From: Maricaulis maris
GTDB lineage: Bacteria > Pseudomonadota > Alphaproteobacteria > Caulobacterales > Maricaulaceae
Length of the DNA: 64,000 nt
NCBI RefSeq assembly: GCF_036322705.1
Contig: NZ_AP027270.1
Location: forward strand, 1,048,501-1,112,500
Reading direction: 5' to 3'
Shown here: piece after piece, positions 57,315-64,000 of the stretch
Numbering within the stretch: the stretch's first letter is position 1
Layout: every line of letters begins with the position of its first letter
The notes under the pieces: model-generated
Told to the model about the DNA's origin: nothing
Databases searched by the model: none
Seen by the model: the letters and a program-made list of their open reading frames with translations, nothing else
Position numbers and translations under genes: made by a program

Positions 57315-57544
57315 GGACGTCTCCACAGGTCGGGTCTTGGAAGATAGCGGTACGGTCGCCATCGCTCAGGCCTGTCCCGCTTCAAGAACGGGGCCATACA
57401 CCTAAGGCGGGAATGCTGTGCGCTGGCATTCATCGACAGGGCGAAACCGGGGTCTGCGACCGGTTCGTCGATCTGGCTCCCGGGCGGGTGGTCGATCTGG
57501 CCCTGTGTTTGCAAGGACGAGGGCAATACGTAAGGAGCACGACC

Positions 57545-58441
57545 ATGCGCGTTTCAGCCCGGCACGCCTTTTTGATCCCAGCGACCGCTGCGTTCGCTTT
57601 GCTGACCCTGCCTGCCACGGCGGGCGCAGTGGCAACGACAACGGCCCTGGGCTGTTGTGACACGCCGCCGCCGCCCCCGCCGTCCTGCTGCACGCATGGC
57701 GGTGGCCACACGGTCAATGTTCCCAACATCAATATCCATGGCGGCAATATCAATGTCGGCGTGAATGTCTCGACGCGGGTCAATGTGAACACCACCGTCA
57801 ATGTCAACGCATCGGCCAATGCCAATGCCGGCGCCAGCGCGCGGGCCGGGGCGGGCGCGGTAACCTTCATCGGCGGTGGCTCCTACACGCCGATGACGAC
57901 TGCACCGGCCGCGACCGCGATCACCGGCCTCAACGTGGTCGGCGTCGAACAGGAAGCCGAATACGAGTATTATGAGGAAGAGCGCACCCGCTGGGTCGAG
58001 GAATGGCGTGTCGTGCGCGCCGTCTGCGTCGACGACAACGGCACCCCGCATCCAGCCTCGCGCGTCGATGCCGAGGATCGCGTCTCTGCCACCTTCGACG
58101 GTGAGGTCTTCCGCTGCGTCGCCGGCACCGCCATGCAAGCCACGATCGGCTGGGTCCATGACGGCGTCTATGACTGGGACGACGCGCCGACCATCATGTG
58201 CCGCAAGGGCGAGGCCCTGCGTCATACGCCCGGCGGCGACCTGCGCTGCGAGACCCAGATCCCGCGCCGCAACTGCAATGAACGCTCGCTCCTGCGCATG
58301 CACGGTCCGGGCGTGAAGCTGATCTTCATGCGGCGCGAGGAGCGCTACACCGAGCGCATGCAGCGCGAGGTCTCGCGCGAAAGCAACCAGACGGTCTCCA
58401 TGACCCTGATGCTGGACGGAGGCGTCGGCGGCTACCGCTGA
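57545..58441 (+). CDS. Secreted Asn/Val-repeat protein of unknown function
   Basis: A 298-residue protein with a signal peptide (RHAFLIPATAAFALLTLPAT) and a CC...PPPPPPSCC segment. Next is a low-complexity stretch (about 55-105) rich in N-V-N and N-A-N repeats (TVNVPNINIHGGNINVGVNV), reminiscent of amyloid-like or beta-solenoid sequences. A C-terminal half with Tyr/Glu-rich and Cys-containing parts follows (VVRAVCVDDNGTPHPASRV; CRKGEALRHTPGGDLRCE). Family not recognised. It lies 1.5 kb from the holdfast operon and shares its Asn-rich style, so an envelope or adhesive role is possible. Confidence 0.65.
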   Translation: MRVSARHAFLIPATAAFALLTLPATAGAVATTTALGCCDTPPPPPPSCCTHGGGHTVNVPNINIHGGNINVGVNVSTRVNVNTTVNVNASANANAGASARAGAGAVTFIGGGSYTPMTTAPAATAITGLNVVGVEQEAEYEYYEEERTRWVEEWRVVRAVCVDDNGTPHPASRVDAEDRVSATFDGEVFRCVAGTAMQATIGWVHDGVYDWDDAPTIMCRKGEALRHTPGGDLRCETQIPRRNCNERSLLRMHGPGVKLIFMRREERYTERMQREVSRESNQTVSMTLMLDGGVGGYR

Positions 58442-58472
58442 TCCGGTCCAACCAAGATATCATCCACAAACT

Positions 58473-58503
58473 GCCCCGGCCTGGTTCAGGCCGGGGCTTT
58501 TTT
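58473..58503 (+). terminator. Strong rho-independent terminator
   Basis: GCCCCGGCCTG (58473-58483) pairs exactly with CAGGCCGGGGC (58487-58497), loop GTT, followed by six T. It ends the Asn/Val-repeat gene. Confidence 0.95.
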
Positions 58504-59447
58504 GTGCCGATGGGGTCAAGCCTGTACCCGTTCAGCACCGAGATCGCCACGACGCATGGCGCCTGGCGGTTTGGGCAGAGGAGGGAGCGGGATGCCGGCC
58601 GGAGCCGATAAAGCGCTGGATTGATAAGGGTAGCTTCGACAAGCATCCCGCACGCGGAGATTTCCCGGACGCTCTCGCCCCCGTTTCCAACGCGACAGGT
58701 AGATGGGGTCGGTCGTTTAGTGCCCCGCGACCATGTCGCACGCCCTGCCGGAGTATCGGGATGTCACCCCCGTACGCGGACAGGCTCCGCACGCTTCCGG
58801 GCACAAGTGACTGAGCTCGCGCCTCCCGTCCCGAAAACCGAGAGCATTATTGCGTGGGGTCGAGGGGGTGCGGATAAGTTTTGTGATTTTTCCGTGTGCC
58901 CGCACTTTCCCGCTCCCTGGGGAGAGGGTCAGGGTGAGGGGTAAATCGCGGTATTTCCCGGAGAATCCCCCTCATCCGCCCCTCCGGGGCACCTTCTCCC
59001 AAGGGAGAAGGAAGGGCGCTGGAGCGGGGGACAAACTGCCACTTTTCGCCCCCACGAGGCGGGAGGAAAAATGCCATTTCTCCCGGCCGGAACCCCGCGC
59101 AAGCGGGGTGGAGCGCCGGGACCTACTCACCTGTCCGCCAACGATGAGGTTCCTGTTGGTCCCGGATGGCGCTGCGCGCCTCCGGGAAAAATGCGTGTGG
59201 ATGTTGGGAGCAGTGACTGTTGCGGTGACGAGGACGGGGCTGAGCGCAGCGCGGAAGCGCTCCACGAAAAGCCGGATGCGGCCTTTTGGCTGACACGTGA
59301 TGTATGCCGGAAACCGCGCATGGCGCCTGTTCCGGCGGGGCAGCGTGGCGAGCCGAGCGTGACGCGCGTGGCGATGATTTGCCAGGTCTTGCTCGAACGC
59401 GGCGAGCCGCAGTTCAAGCCAGGTCTCCGCCGTTCAGGCCCCGACCC
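58504..59447. other. Long intergenic region with repeats, no supported gene
   Basis: About 940 bases. Several long open frames exist on both strands but they lack ribosome-binding sites and family motifs. The part around 58897-59015 is a dispersed-repeat type sequence (listed separately), and 59085-59180 contains GC-rich pieces (CCCCGCGCAAGCGGGG) that look like further repeats. Confidence 0.6.
58897..59015. repeat. Dispersed palindromic intergenic repeat
   Basis: Two mirrored halves: CACTTTCCCGCTCCCTGGGG followed by AGAGGGTCAGGGTGAGGGG, and CCCCCTCATCCGCCCC followed by CTTCTCCCAAGGGAGAAGG. The halves are imperfect complements and can form a long hairpin. Sequences of this 'ctccc...agggtgagg / ccctcatccg...cttctccc' type occur many times in alphaproteobacterial genomes. 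Confidence 0.65.
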
Positions 59448-59714
59448 TTAGAGCGGAAAGTCGCGCTCCGGATCGATCCCTGCTGTTTCCATGAATTTGC
59501 GCACGGCGCGGACTTCGTCTTTGGGCAGGCTGTGATGGGCGTGGTGGAAGCTGGCGGTGTGGCCGTTCAGGGTGACCGAGAATTTGGCGCCGTTGCGTTC
59601 ATGAATCTCGGCCCCGAGGTCGGAGAGCAGACCTTCCAGGTCAGCGGCCGCCAGGTTGGCCGGTTCGGGATGGGCGAACAGGGTGTGCAGGGTCTTGCGA
59701 TGCTTGTGGTTCAT
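59448..59714 (-). CDS. HicA-like small protein
   Basis: An 88-residue protein resembling the HicA/YcfA toxin family: MNHKHRKTLHTLFAHPEPAN, then LSDLGAEIHERNGAKFSVTL and the end KFMETAGIDP. The GSH motif with the RNase catalytic His of classical HicA reads GAKFSV here, so activity is doubtful. No HicB antitoxin lies next to it. Members of this short subfamily are often solitary in alphaproteobacterial genomes. Toxin function should not be assumed. Confidence 0.75.
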   Translation of the reverse strand: MNHKHRKTLHTLFAHPEPANLAAADLEGLLSDLGAEIHERNGAKFSVTLNGHTASFHHAHHSLPKDEVRAVRKFMETAGIDPERDFPL

Positions 59715-59831
59715 GACGGTCTCCTCCGTATCACCTTGCAGCTTACGCCCGCGTGTGCGTGGTCATCATGCGACCAAAGCGCACGCGGCGTCCGGTCCCG
59801 GGGCCGACCGGGAAAGCCGCATGTCCGCACA

Positions 59832-59868
59832 GAAAAAAAGCCCCGGTCGCACAACACGCGACCGGGGC
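59832..59868 (-). terminator. Terminator of the hfa operon
   Basis: On the minus strand, GCCCCGGTCGC (59868-59858) pairs exactly with GCGACCGGGGC (59850-59840), followed by seven T. It lies 28 bases after the hfaD stop. Confidence 0.95.
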
Positions 59869-59896
59869 CAGGGTTTCCCAAGGCTATGGGATCTCG

Positions 59897-61132
59897 TCAG
59901 TTCCCCGTGGGTGTCACGGTCTGATAGGTTGCCGAGTTGCCGATCGCGGTCGCCGCGCCGGACAAAACACCGCCGGTATTCATCCGTCCGGTCACGATCG
60001 AGCTGATCGCGGCATTATTGGTCTGGTTGGTATTGCCCCAGGCCGTGACCGGGCATTCCGAGCAGACATAGGTGGTGGCGGCATTGCCGAAGGCGGTGGC
60101 CGATACGAGGGCCGATCCACCGGCATCGCCGTCCAGATTCGCCCGCGCCGTGACAGCGCCATTATTGGTCTGGGTGAGGCCCATGAAGGCATCGGCGCCA
60201 ATATTGGACAGGATCGCCGAATTGCCGACCCCTTCGGCTGACACGGTCAGCACGTCGGCGTCGAAATTGCCGACCAGGATTTCCGACTCGGCCGTGACCG
60301 CGCCCTCATTGTCCTGCTCGCCCTGGATATGGGCATAGCCGTATTCATTCTGCATCCACACCGAATTGCCATTGGCCGAGGACACGACCGTCTGGTTGAT
60401 CGCCGTGCCGCCGGCATCGCTGCGCGAGCGGGCGGTGACAGCACCGCGATTGTCCTGGTCGACATCAACGACCTGGGACGGGCTGCCATGATAGCCTTCC
60501 AGCTGGGCCGAATTGCCATTGGCTGCGCCGAGCACCGTGGCCGCATAACCCAGCCCGCCATCGGGCGCGAGCACATAGCCGTCCGCCGAGACATCGGCGC
60601 CACTGTCCTGGCGCAGGGCCAGATTGGTGTCGCTGCCATAGGTCGTGCCCTGGAAGGCGTTGGCCGAGGCCGTCGCCGAGGTGACCGAGGAGATCGCATA
60701 GCTGCCGACTTCCAGGCGCGCGGTCGCATTGACGCTCGAACCGTCGAGCGCGGTCTGGTTGATCGCGGAATCCATGCCATTGTCATTGATCACGCTGGCC
60801 GAATTGCCCATCGCCGACGAGGTCGTGATGGCAGCGCCGTCGACAATCGTGGCACGCGTTTCCGCACGGGCGTCAACCGAACCCGAGAAGGTCTGGTCGG
60901 ACTGGATGTCGTGACGCTCCACAACGTCCACGGTCAGCGCATTGGCGGCGCCGATGGCAGACATGGAGGCCGCGTCGGCCTGGTCCGTCTCACCGGTCGT
61001 CACGACCGAGATCGCGGCGTCCAGATTGACCTGGCCGTTGAGAATCTCAGTCGTATCGTCCGCGAAGATAGGTGCGCACGTTAGCGTCGCGACGCTCATG
61101 CCCGCGATCAACATTGCTGCGCGCTTGGACAT
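59897..61132 (-). CDS. hfaD: Holdfast anchor protein HfaD
   Basis: A 411-residue surface protein that helps fix the polar holdfast polysaccharide to the cell envelope. After a signal peptide (SKRAAMLIAGMSVATLTCAP) the sequence consists of degenerate repeats with a G-N-S/A-A element and a Q-x-N-N/E-x-G-A-V-T-A element (LTQTNNGAVTARANL, GEQDNEGAVTAESEIL, ATAIGNSATYQTV), similar to curlin repeats. The start at 61132 has GGGAGA on the minus strand; the gene therefore overlaps the 3' end of hfaB by 86 bases. Identity is inferred from order hfaA-hfaB-hfaD, repeats and length, as in Caulobacter. Confidence 0.85.
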   Translation of the reverse strand: MSKRAAMLIAGMSVATLTCAPIFADDTTEILNGQVNLDAAISVVTTGETDQADAASMSAIGAANALTVDVVERHDIQSDQTFSGSVDARAETRATIVDGAAITTSSAMGNSASVINDNGMDSAINQTALDGSSVNATARLEVGSYAISSVTSATASANAFQGTTYGSDTNLALRQDSGADVSADGYVLAPDGGLGYAATVLGAANGNSAQLEGYHGSPSQVVDVDQDNRGAVTARSRSDAGGTAINQTVVSSANGNSVWMQNEYGYAHIQGEQDNEGAVTAESEILVGNFDADVLTVSAEGVGNSAILSNIGADAFMGLTQTNNGAVTARANLDGDAGGSALVSATAFGNAATTYVCSECPVTAWGNTNQTNNAAISSIVTGRMNTGGVLSGAATAIGNSATYQTVTPTGN

Positions 61133-62045
61133 TGGAGGTCTCCCGTTGGCCATAAGGTGTGGCAGCGTTGACGCCGCCGGTGGTGTTGGTGTGGGTGCTG
61201 CCGCCGATCGGGTCGGCATAGATGCAGGCAGCGGCCGGATCGACGCCGTACATTTGCGCCGAGATTTCCAGGACAGCGCGTTCGATCACCGAACGCACGG
61301 CCAGCTGGACCGGCTCGAGCGAGCGTCCGCCACCGGAGATGTCGATCACCGCATCATCCCAGAAGGCGAAGACGCCGGCGGAGATTTCGCGACCGATGAT
61401 CTGCTTCTGGTAGGAGATGACGTCGACCGTCTCCATCGTGCGCGTGTCATTCAGGCGCAGATCGAGGCCGATATTCATCACCCACATGCGGCGATTGAAG
61501 ACGCCGGTCGGGTCACTGTCGATACGATCCCCGCCGAGCACGTCAATGCCGGAGGAGCGGATATTGTAATTGAGCTCGGTAATGCCGCCGACCAGGTGAT
61601 AGTCGGAACCGGGCAGGGAGGCCGCGCGGATCTGGCGCTGGCTGCCATTATCGCCGATCAGCGAGTTGTTGGCGTAGCGCAGTTCCAGTTCGGACACCGA
61701 TGTATCGAAACGCTCCACAAGGCGGACACCCGCCTTGGCAAAGGCCGAGATCGCCATCAGCGAGGCACCCTGGGTGACAGCGGCGCCGCCTTCCAGTGAG
61801 GCGCGTCCCGTATAGTCGGCCAGGCGGCCAACCGCGATGCGCGGCGATTGCAGGTTATTCTCGCGGGCGTAATTCGCGAGACAGACCAGCGCCTCGGAAT
61901 AGGGCGTCGGATTGGCGGTCACCGGTGCGCCACCGATCGGTGTCGCATAATTCCCGTCAGACCCGCCGGTCCCGGCGGTCGAGGCGCAGCCCGTCAGCGC
62001 CAGGGCGCCGGCGAGGGTCGCCAGTAGAAGCTTAGTCTTGGCCAT
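61047..62045 (-). CDS. hfaB: CsgG-like outer-membrane secretion lipoprotein HfaB
   Basis: A 332-residue lipoprotein (lipobox LALTGCAS) of the CsgG family, which forms an outer-membrane channel for secretion of HfaA and HfaD. The conserved core is seen in RIAVGRLADYTGRASLEGGA, GVRLVERFDTSVSELELRYA, YHLVGGITELNYNIRSSG and VFNRRMWVMNIGLDLRL. A C-terminal extension of about 60 residues (IGGSTHTNTTGGVNAATPYG) is Asn/Gly-rich. It overlaps hfaA by 14 bases and hfaD by 86 bases, so the three are one operon. Confidence 0.92.
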   Translation of the reverse strand: MAKTKLLLATLAGALALTGCASTAGTGGSDGNYATPIGGAPVTANPTPYSEALVCLANYARENNLQSPRIAVGRLADYTGRASLEGGAAVTQGASLMAISAFAKAGVRLVERFDTSVSELELRYANNSLIGDNGSQRQIRAASLPGSDYHLVGGITELNYNIRSSGIDVLGGDRIDSDPTGVFNRRMWVMNIGLDLRLNDTRTMETVDVISYQKQIIGREISAGVFAFWDDAVIDISGGGRSLEPVQLAVRSVIERAVLEISAQMYGVDPAAACIYADPIGGSTHTNTTGGVNAATPYGQRETSNVQARSNVDRGHERRDANVRTYLRGRYD

Positions 62046-62460
62046 TGTCCGTACTCACATTGCCTTGGGCCTGCGAATTGGCGTTGATGTCGCCATTATT
62101 GGTCTGGGTGGAATTCACGATGACCGTGTTCCACTGGCCGCTCACACTGACGTTGAGCTGGTTGCCGATGGCGGTGGCATTGGCGCCAACCCCGCCGCCA
62201 AACAGGCCGGTCTGGGTGGAAACCCCGACGCCGGTCTGGATGATTCCGTCAATGATCACGCGATTGCCGGCGCTTGAGCGCGCGGCGGCACCGGCGCTGG
62301 CCGTGGCTCCCGACCAGGGCTGGCTCGCCTGGGCGGTCGATCCACCATAAGGCTGCTCCCACCCGGCCGTGGTTTCGGCGCGCTGTGCCTGGGCCGCGGC
62401 GGAGATCGCTGCGAGGGCAAGGGCGGCACCGAGGACGGTGGGGAGGCTGCGCGTTTTCAT
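62032..62460 (-). CDS. hfaA: Holdfast anchor protein HfaA
   Basis: A 142-residue secreted protein, first gene of the hfa operon. The signal peptide is MKTRSLPTVLGAALALAAIS and the mature protein begins near QRAETTAGWEQPYGG. The C-terminal half includes NATAIGNQLNVSVSGQWNTV and STQTNNGDINANSQAQGN, a curlin-like repeat also seen in HfaD. In Caulobacter HfaA forms amyloid-like surface anchors for the holdfast. The start at 62460 begins the signal peptide; the long open frame extending upstream is not supported. Confidence 0.88.
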   Translation of the reverse strand: MKTRSLPTVLGAALALAAISAAAQAQRAETTAGWEQPYGGSTAQASQPWSGATASAGAAARSSAGNRVIIDGIIQTGVGVSTQTGLFGGGVGANATAIGNQLNVSVSGQWNTVIVNSTQTNNGDINANSQAQGNVSTDNGQD

Positions 62461-62616
62461 TGTCTCATGTCCTTGTTGACGTGATGTCTGGGGTTCGGGT
62501 TGCAACGCGCATGCCAAAGGGTGTGTCAGCCCAAATACGTTCCCCTGCAGGGGGAATCGTGTCGCCCTTGGCGTGTGAATGCCTGATTGGGCCAGGTCTG
62601 TGTGGGAGTGGATCAG

Positions 62617-63339
62617 ATGAGTGTGCCGCAGCGGGACGATCAGGACGGGCCGTGGAATCCGGGTCCGCCCCCGGGTCCGCCTCATGGTCCGCCGTCCGGG
62701 CCACCCCCGTCACCGCCAAGGGCGCCGGTCTTCAATGCCATGCCGCCGGCGGTGGTCCTGATTGCCCTTGGCATTGTCGGCGTCTCGGTGCTCGGCCAGC
62801 TCCTGCCGGGTTTCCAGCGCTGGATCTTCAATGCCGGTGTCTTCATCGCCGCCGAGCGCGGAACCGCCCTGCCGGACCAGCCGCTCGGACCGTTCGCGCC
62901 CTATCTGCTGCACGTCTTCATCCATGCCAGCCTGCTTCACATCGCCATGAACCTGGCCATTCTGATCGCGACCGGGCGCGCGGTCGGCGAACAGCTTGGC
63001 TCCGGGCTGAAGGGCTCACTCGGCTTCGTGCTGCTGTTCTTTGCTTGTGCGATCACCGGCTCGGGCCTCGAAATGCTGATGCACCAGGGTCCGCCAACGC
63101 CCATGGTCGGCGCCTCGACAGCGGTCTCCGGTCTGATCGCGGCAGCGGGCTGGGTGCGGGGCGGCTGGCGCGGCATGGCGCAGCTCGCTCTGCCGTGGAT
63201 CGGGATCAACCTGATTTTCGGCCTGCTCGGCGACATGATGCCGATCCCGATTGCCTGGGTCGGACATATCGGCGGCACGGTCGGCGGCATCATCCTGACC
63301 CCGTTCGTCCTCGCCGTCTTCTCCGAGCGCGCGCCCTGA
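62617..63339 (+). CDS. Rhomboid-family intramembrane serine protease
   Basis: A 240-residue protein with a Pro/Gly-rich cytoplasmic N-terminus (NPGPPPGPPHGPPSGPPPS) and six membrane helices. The rhomboid motifs are FIHASLLHIAMNLAILIATG (helix 2, His/Asn oxyanion residues), PMVGASTAVSGLIAA (GxS nucleophile) and WVGHIGGTVGG (catalytic His). GGGAG is eight bases before ATG 62617. The natural substrate is unknown. It converges with the next gene with no bases between the stop codons. Confidence 0.9.
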   Translation: MSVPQRDDQDGPWNPGPPPGPPHGPPSGPPPSPPRAPVFNAMPPAVVLIALGIVGVSVLGQLLPGFQRWIFNAGVFIAAERGTALPDQPLGPFAPYLLHVFIHASLLHIAMNLAILIATGRAVGEQLGSGLKGSLGFVLLFFACAITGSGLEMLMHQGPPTPMVGASTAVSGLIAAAGWVRGGWRGMAQLALPWIGINLIFGLLGDMMPIPIAWVGHIGGTVGGIILTPFVLAVFSERAP

Positions 63340-63888
63340 TCACCAGAGCCGGTCGATACGCCGCTCGCCGTCGATCTCGAAGCCCTTGATCATCAGCCGG
63401 CCGGAGCCGGTCAGCGACAGGATGACCCGCACGGGCGCCGCGAATTCCCCGTCGATGCCGCCGCGCAGCCGCGCCTGCAAGGCCAGCGCCTCGTCGCGGT
63501 CGGCATAATAGCGCTCGATGTTGAAACGCGTGACCAGCGCCTCGTCGACCCAGCTCACCCGGCCTTCGGCGACCAGCCCGGAACCGGGATGGGCGCGATG
63601 AACGGCGACTGGCCGGGCCAGTCCGTCGGCACCAATCTCCAGCGTCACGAAAACGCGCTGATAGGGCTCGAATGTGTCGTCGCCCTCGACGCTGGCCAAA
63701 TCGATCCGGCTCAGCGGCGTACGGATTTCGGCATAATGGCCGAGGAAGATGTCGCGCGGGTCATAGCCCTCGACCGACATCTCGATCTCGGTGCCCGTGG
63801 CGCGCGCGGTTTCATGGCTGACCAGCATGAAGACGAGAAACCCCGTCATGGCGGCCGCGATCAGGCCCAGTTTCAGGCGGGCGGTCAT
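63340..63888 (-). CDS. GDYXXLXY domain protein
   Basis: A 182-residue membrane-anchored protein: one N-terminal helix (LGLIAAAMTGFLVFMLVSHE) followed by a periplasmic domain. The GDYXXLXY-type motif reads DPRDIFLGHYAEIRTPLSRI here, and a second conserved block is RFNIERYYADRDEALALQAR. These proteins are encoded next to DUF2157/DUF4401 multi-pass membrane proteins, which fits the overlapping upstream gene. Function unknown. Confidence 0.82.
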   Translation of the reverse strand: MTARLKLGLIAAAMTGFLVFMLVSHETARATGTEIEMSVEGYDPRDIFLGHYAEIRTPLSRIDLASVEGDDTFEPYQRVFVTLEIGADGLARPVAVHRAHPGSGLVAEGRVSWVDEALVTRFNIERYYADRDEALALQARLRGGIDGEFAAPVRVILSLTGSGRLMIKGFEIDGERRIDRLW

Positions 63889-64000
63889 GAGCGTGCTCCT
63901 GTGTCTGGCGTGTCGGGTTCCGGTTTGCTGCCGGGCGCGGTCGGCCCGCGCCGCTTGCGGACTTGCCAGAGCGCAAAGCTGGCCGCGAAAAGGATCAGCC
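63885..64000 (-). CDS. C-terminal end of a membrane protein, partial
   Basis: The minus-strand frame entering at the window edge encodes 37 residues: a hydrophobic piece (LILFAASFALWQVRKRRG) and a hydrophilic tail ending DTPDTGARS. Its TGA overlaps the ATG of the GDYXXLXY gene (ATGA), so the two are coupled. By context it should be a DUF2157/DUF4401-type membrane protein; most of it lies outside the window. Confidence 0.6.
   Translation of the reverse strand, partial: LILFAASFALWQVRKRRGPTAPGSKPEPDTPDTGARS

Noticed and set aside
58850-59460. Several open frames of 60-150 codons on both strands
   Set aside because: They lie in repeat-type intergenic sequence, have no ribosome-binding sites and mirror each other on opposite strands.
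60329-61084. 250-codon plus-strand frame opposite hfaD
   Set aside because: It is antisense to the repetitive hfaD sequence and has a repetitive shadow composition; hfaD has signal peptide, repeats and operon context.

Overview
Organism. The window looks like a chromosome segment of a GC-rich, stalked or holdfast-bearing marine alphaproteobacterium of the Caulobacterales/Maricaulales type (Maricaulis/Hyphomonadaceae-like). The main reasons are a complete hfaA-hfaB-hfaD holdfast-anchor operon (59897-62460) and several families typical of Alphaproteobacteria (DUF3126, PAS_5, GDYXXLXY, QueF, PhoH). The assignment is inferred from gene content only.

Layout. (1) 1 to about 30.7 kb is a mosaic accessory region ending at a tRNA-Leu(UAA). 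It holds an IS3-family end and a decapitated Phd antitoxin (1-849). Next is a peptide-export cluster (1361-8514): an acidic double-glycine-leader protein, an S9-like secreted protein whose nucleophile serine is Arg, a 49-residue overlapping ORF, HlyD, a C39 peptidase-ABC exporter and a TPR/GT9 protein. A junkyard of IS6 and IS66 remnants follows (8609-9484). Then comes a heavy-metal efflux island (9885-17532: His-rich protein, CzcCBA, HupE-like, membrane anchor) with an acyltransferase and a DUF3147 protein. Next is a 7.6 kb segment bounded by inverted resolvase sites, each beside its own serine recombinase (19169-26831). It carries an unusual family-A-polymerase-like gene, an array of adjacent palindromes, a truncated second polymerase-like gene, an IS66 and an IS3. 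The right end has a small membrane protein, a MarR-type regulator split by a second identical IS3, a tyrosine integrase, GTGACG repeats, an intact tRNA-Leu and a displaced 3' half of another tRNA-Leu.

(2) 30.8-64 kb is mostly ordinary chromosome with one IS481 insertion (31721-32750). It includes a PepSY protein, an AlkA-type glycosylase, nitronate monooxygenase, a HAD phosphatase, alanine dehydrogenase with a divergent Lrp regulator, queF, a porin and an HBM-type chemoreceptor, nitroreductase, a TetR-RND efflux operon, NUDIX, cysE and DUF3126, an osmoprotectant ABC transporter, PhoH, a gamma carbonic anhydrase, a predicted zinc protease, GYF_2, PilZ and PAS proteins, a HicA-like protein, the hfa operon, a rhomboid protease and a GDYXXLXY protein with the tail of its membrane partner.

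How it works together. The integrase, tRNA duplication, regulator and dense IS load suggest that the left half is an integrative genomic island whose far end lies outside the window. Its cargo is metal resistance plus a secretion cluster for one unusual acidic protein. The paired resolvases with mirrored res-like sites suggest an internal segment that could invert or was assembled from two related elements. The two most unusual systems are the peptide-export cluster and the polymerase-like gene with palindrome array and resolvases.
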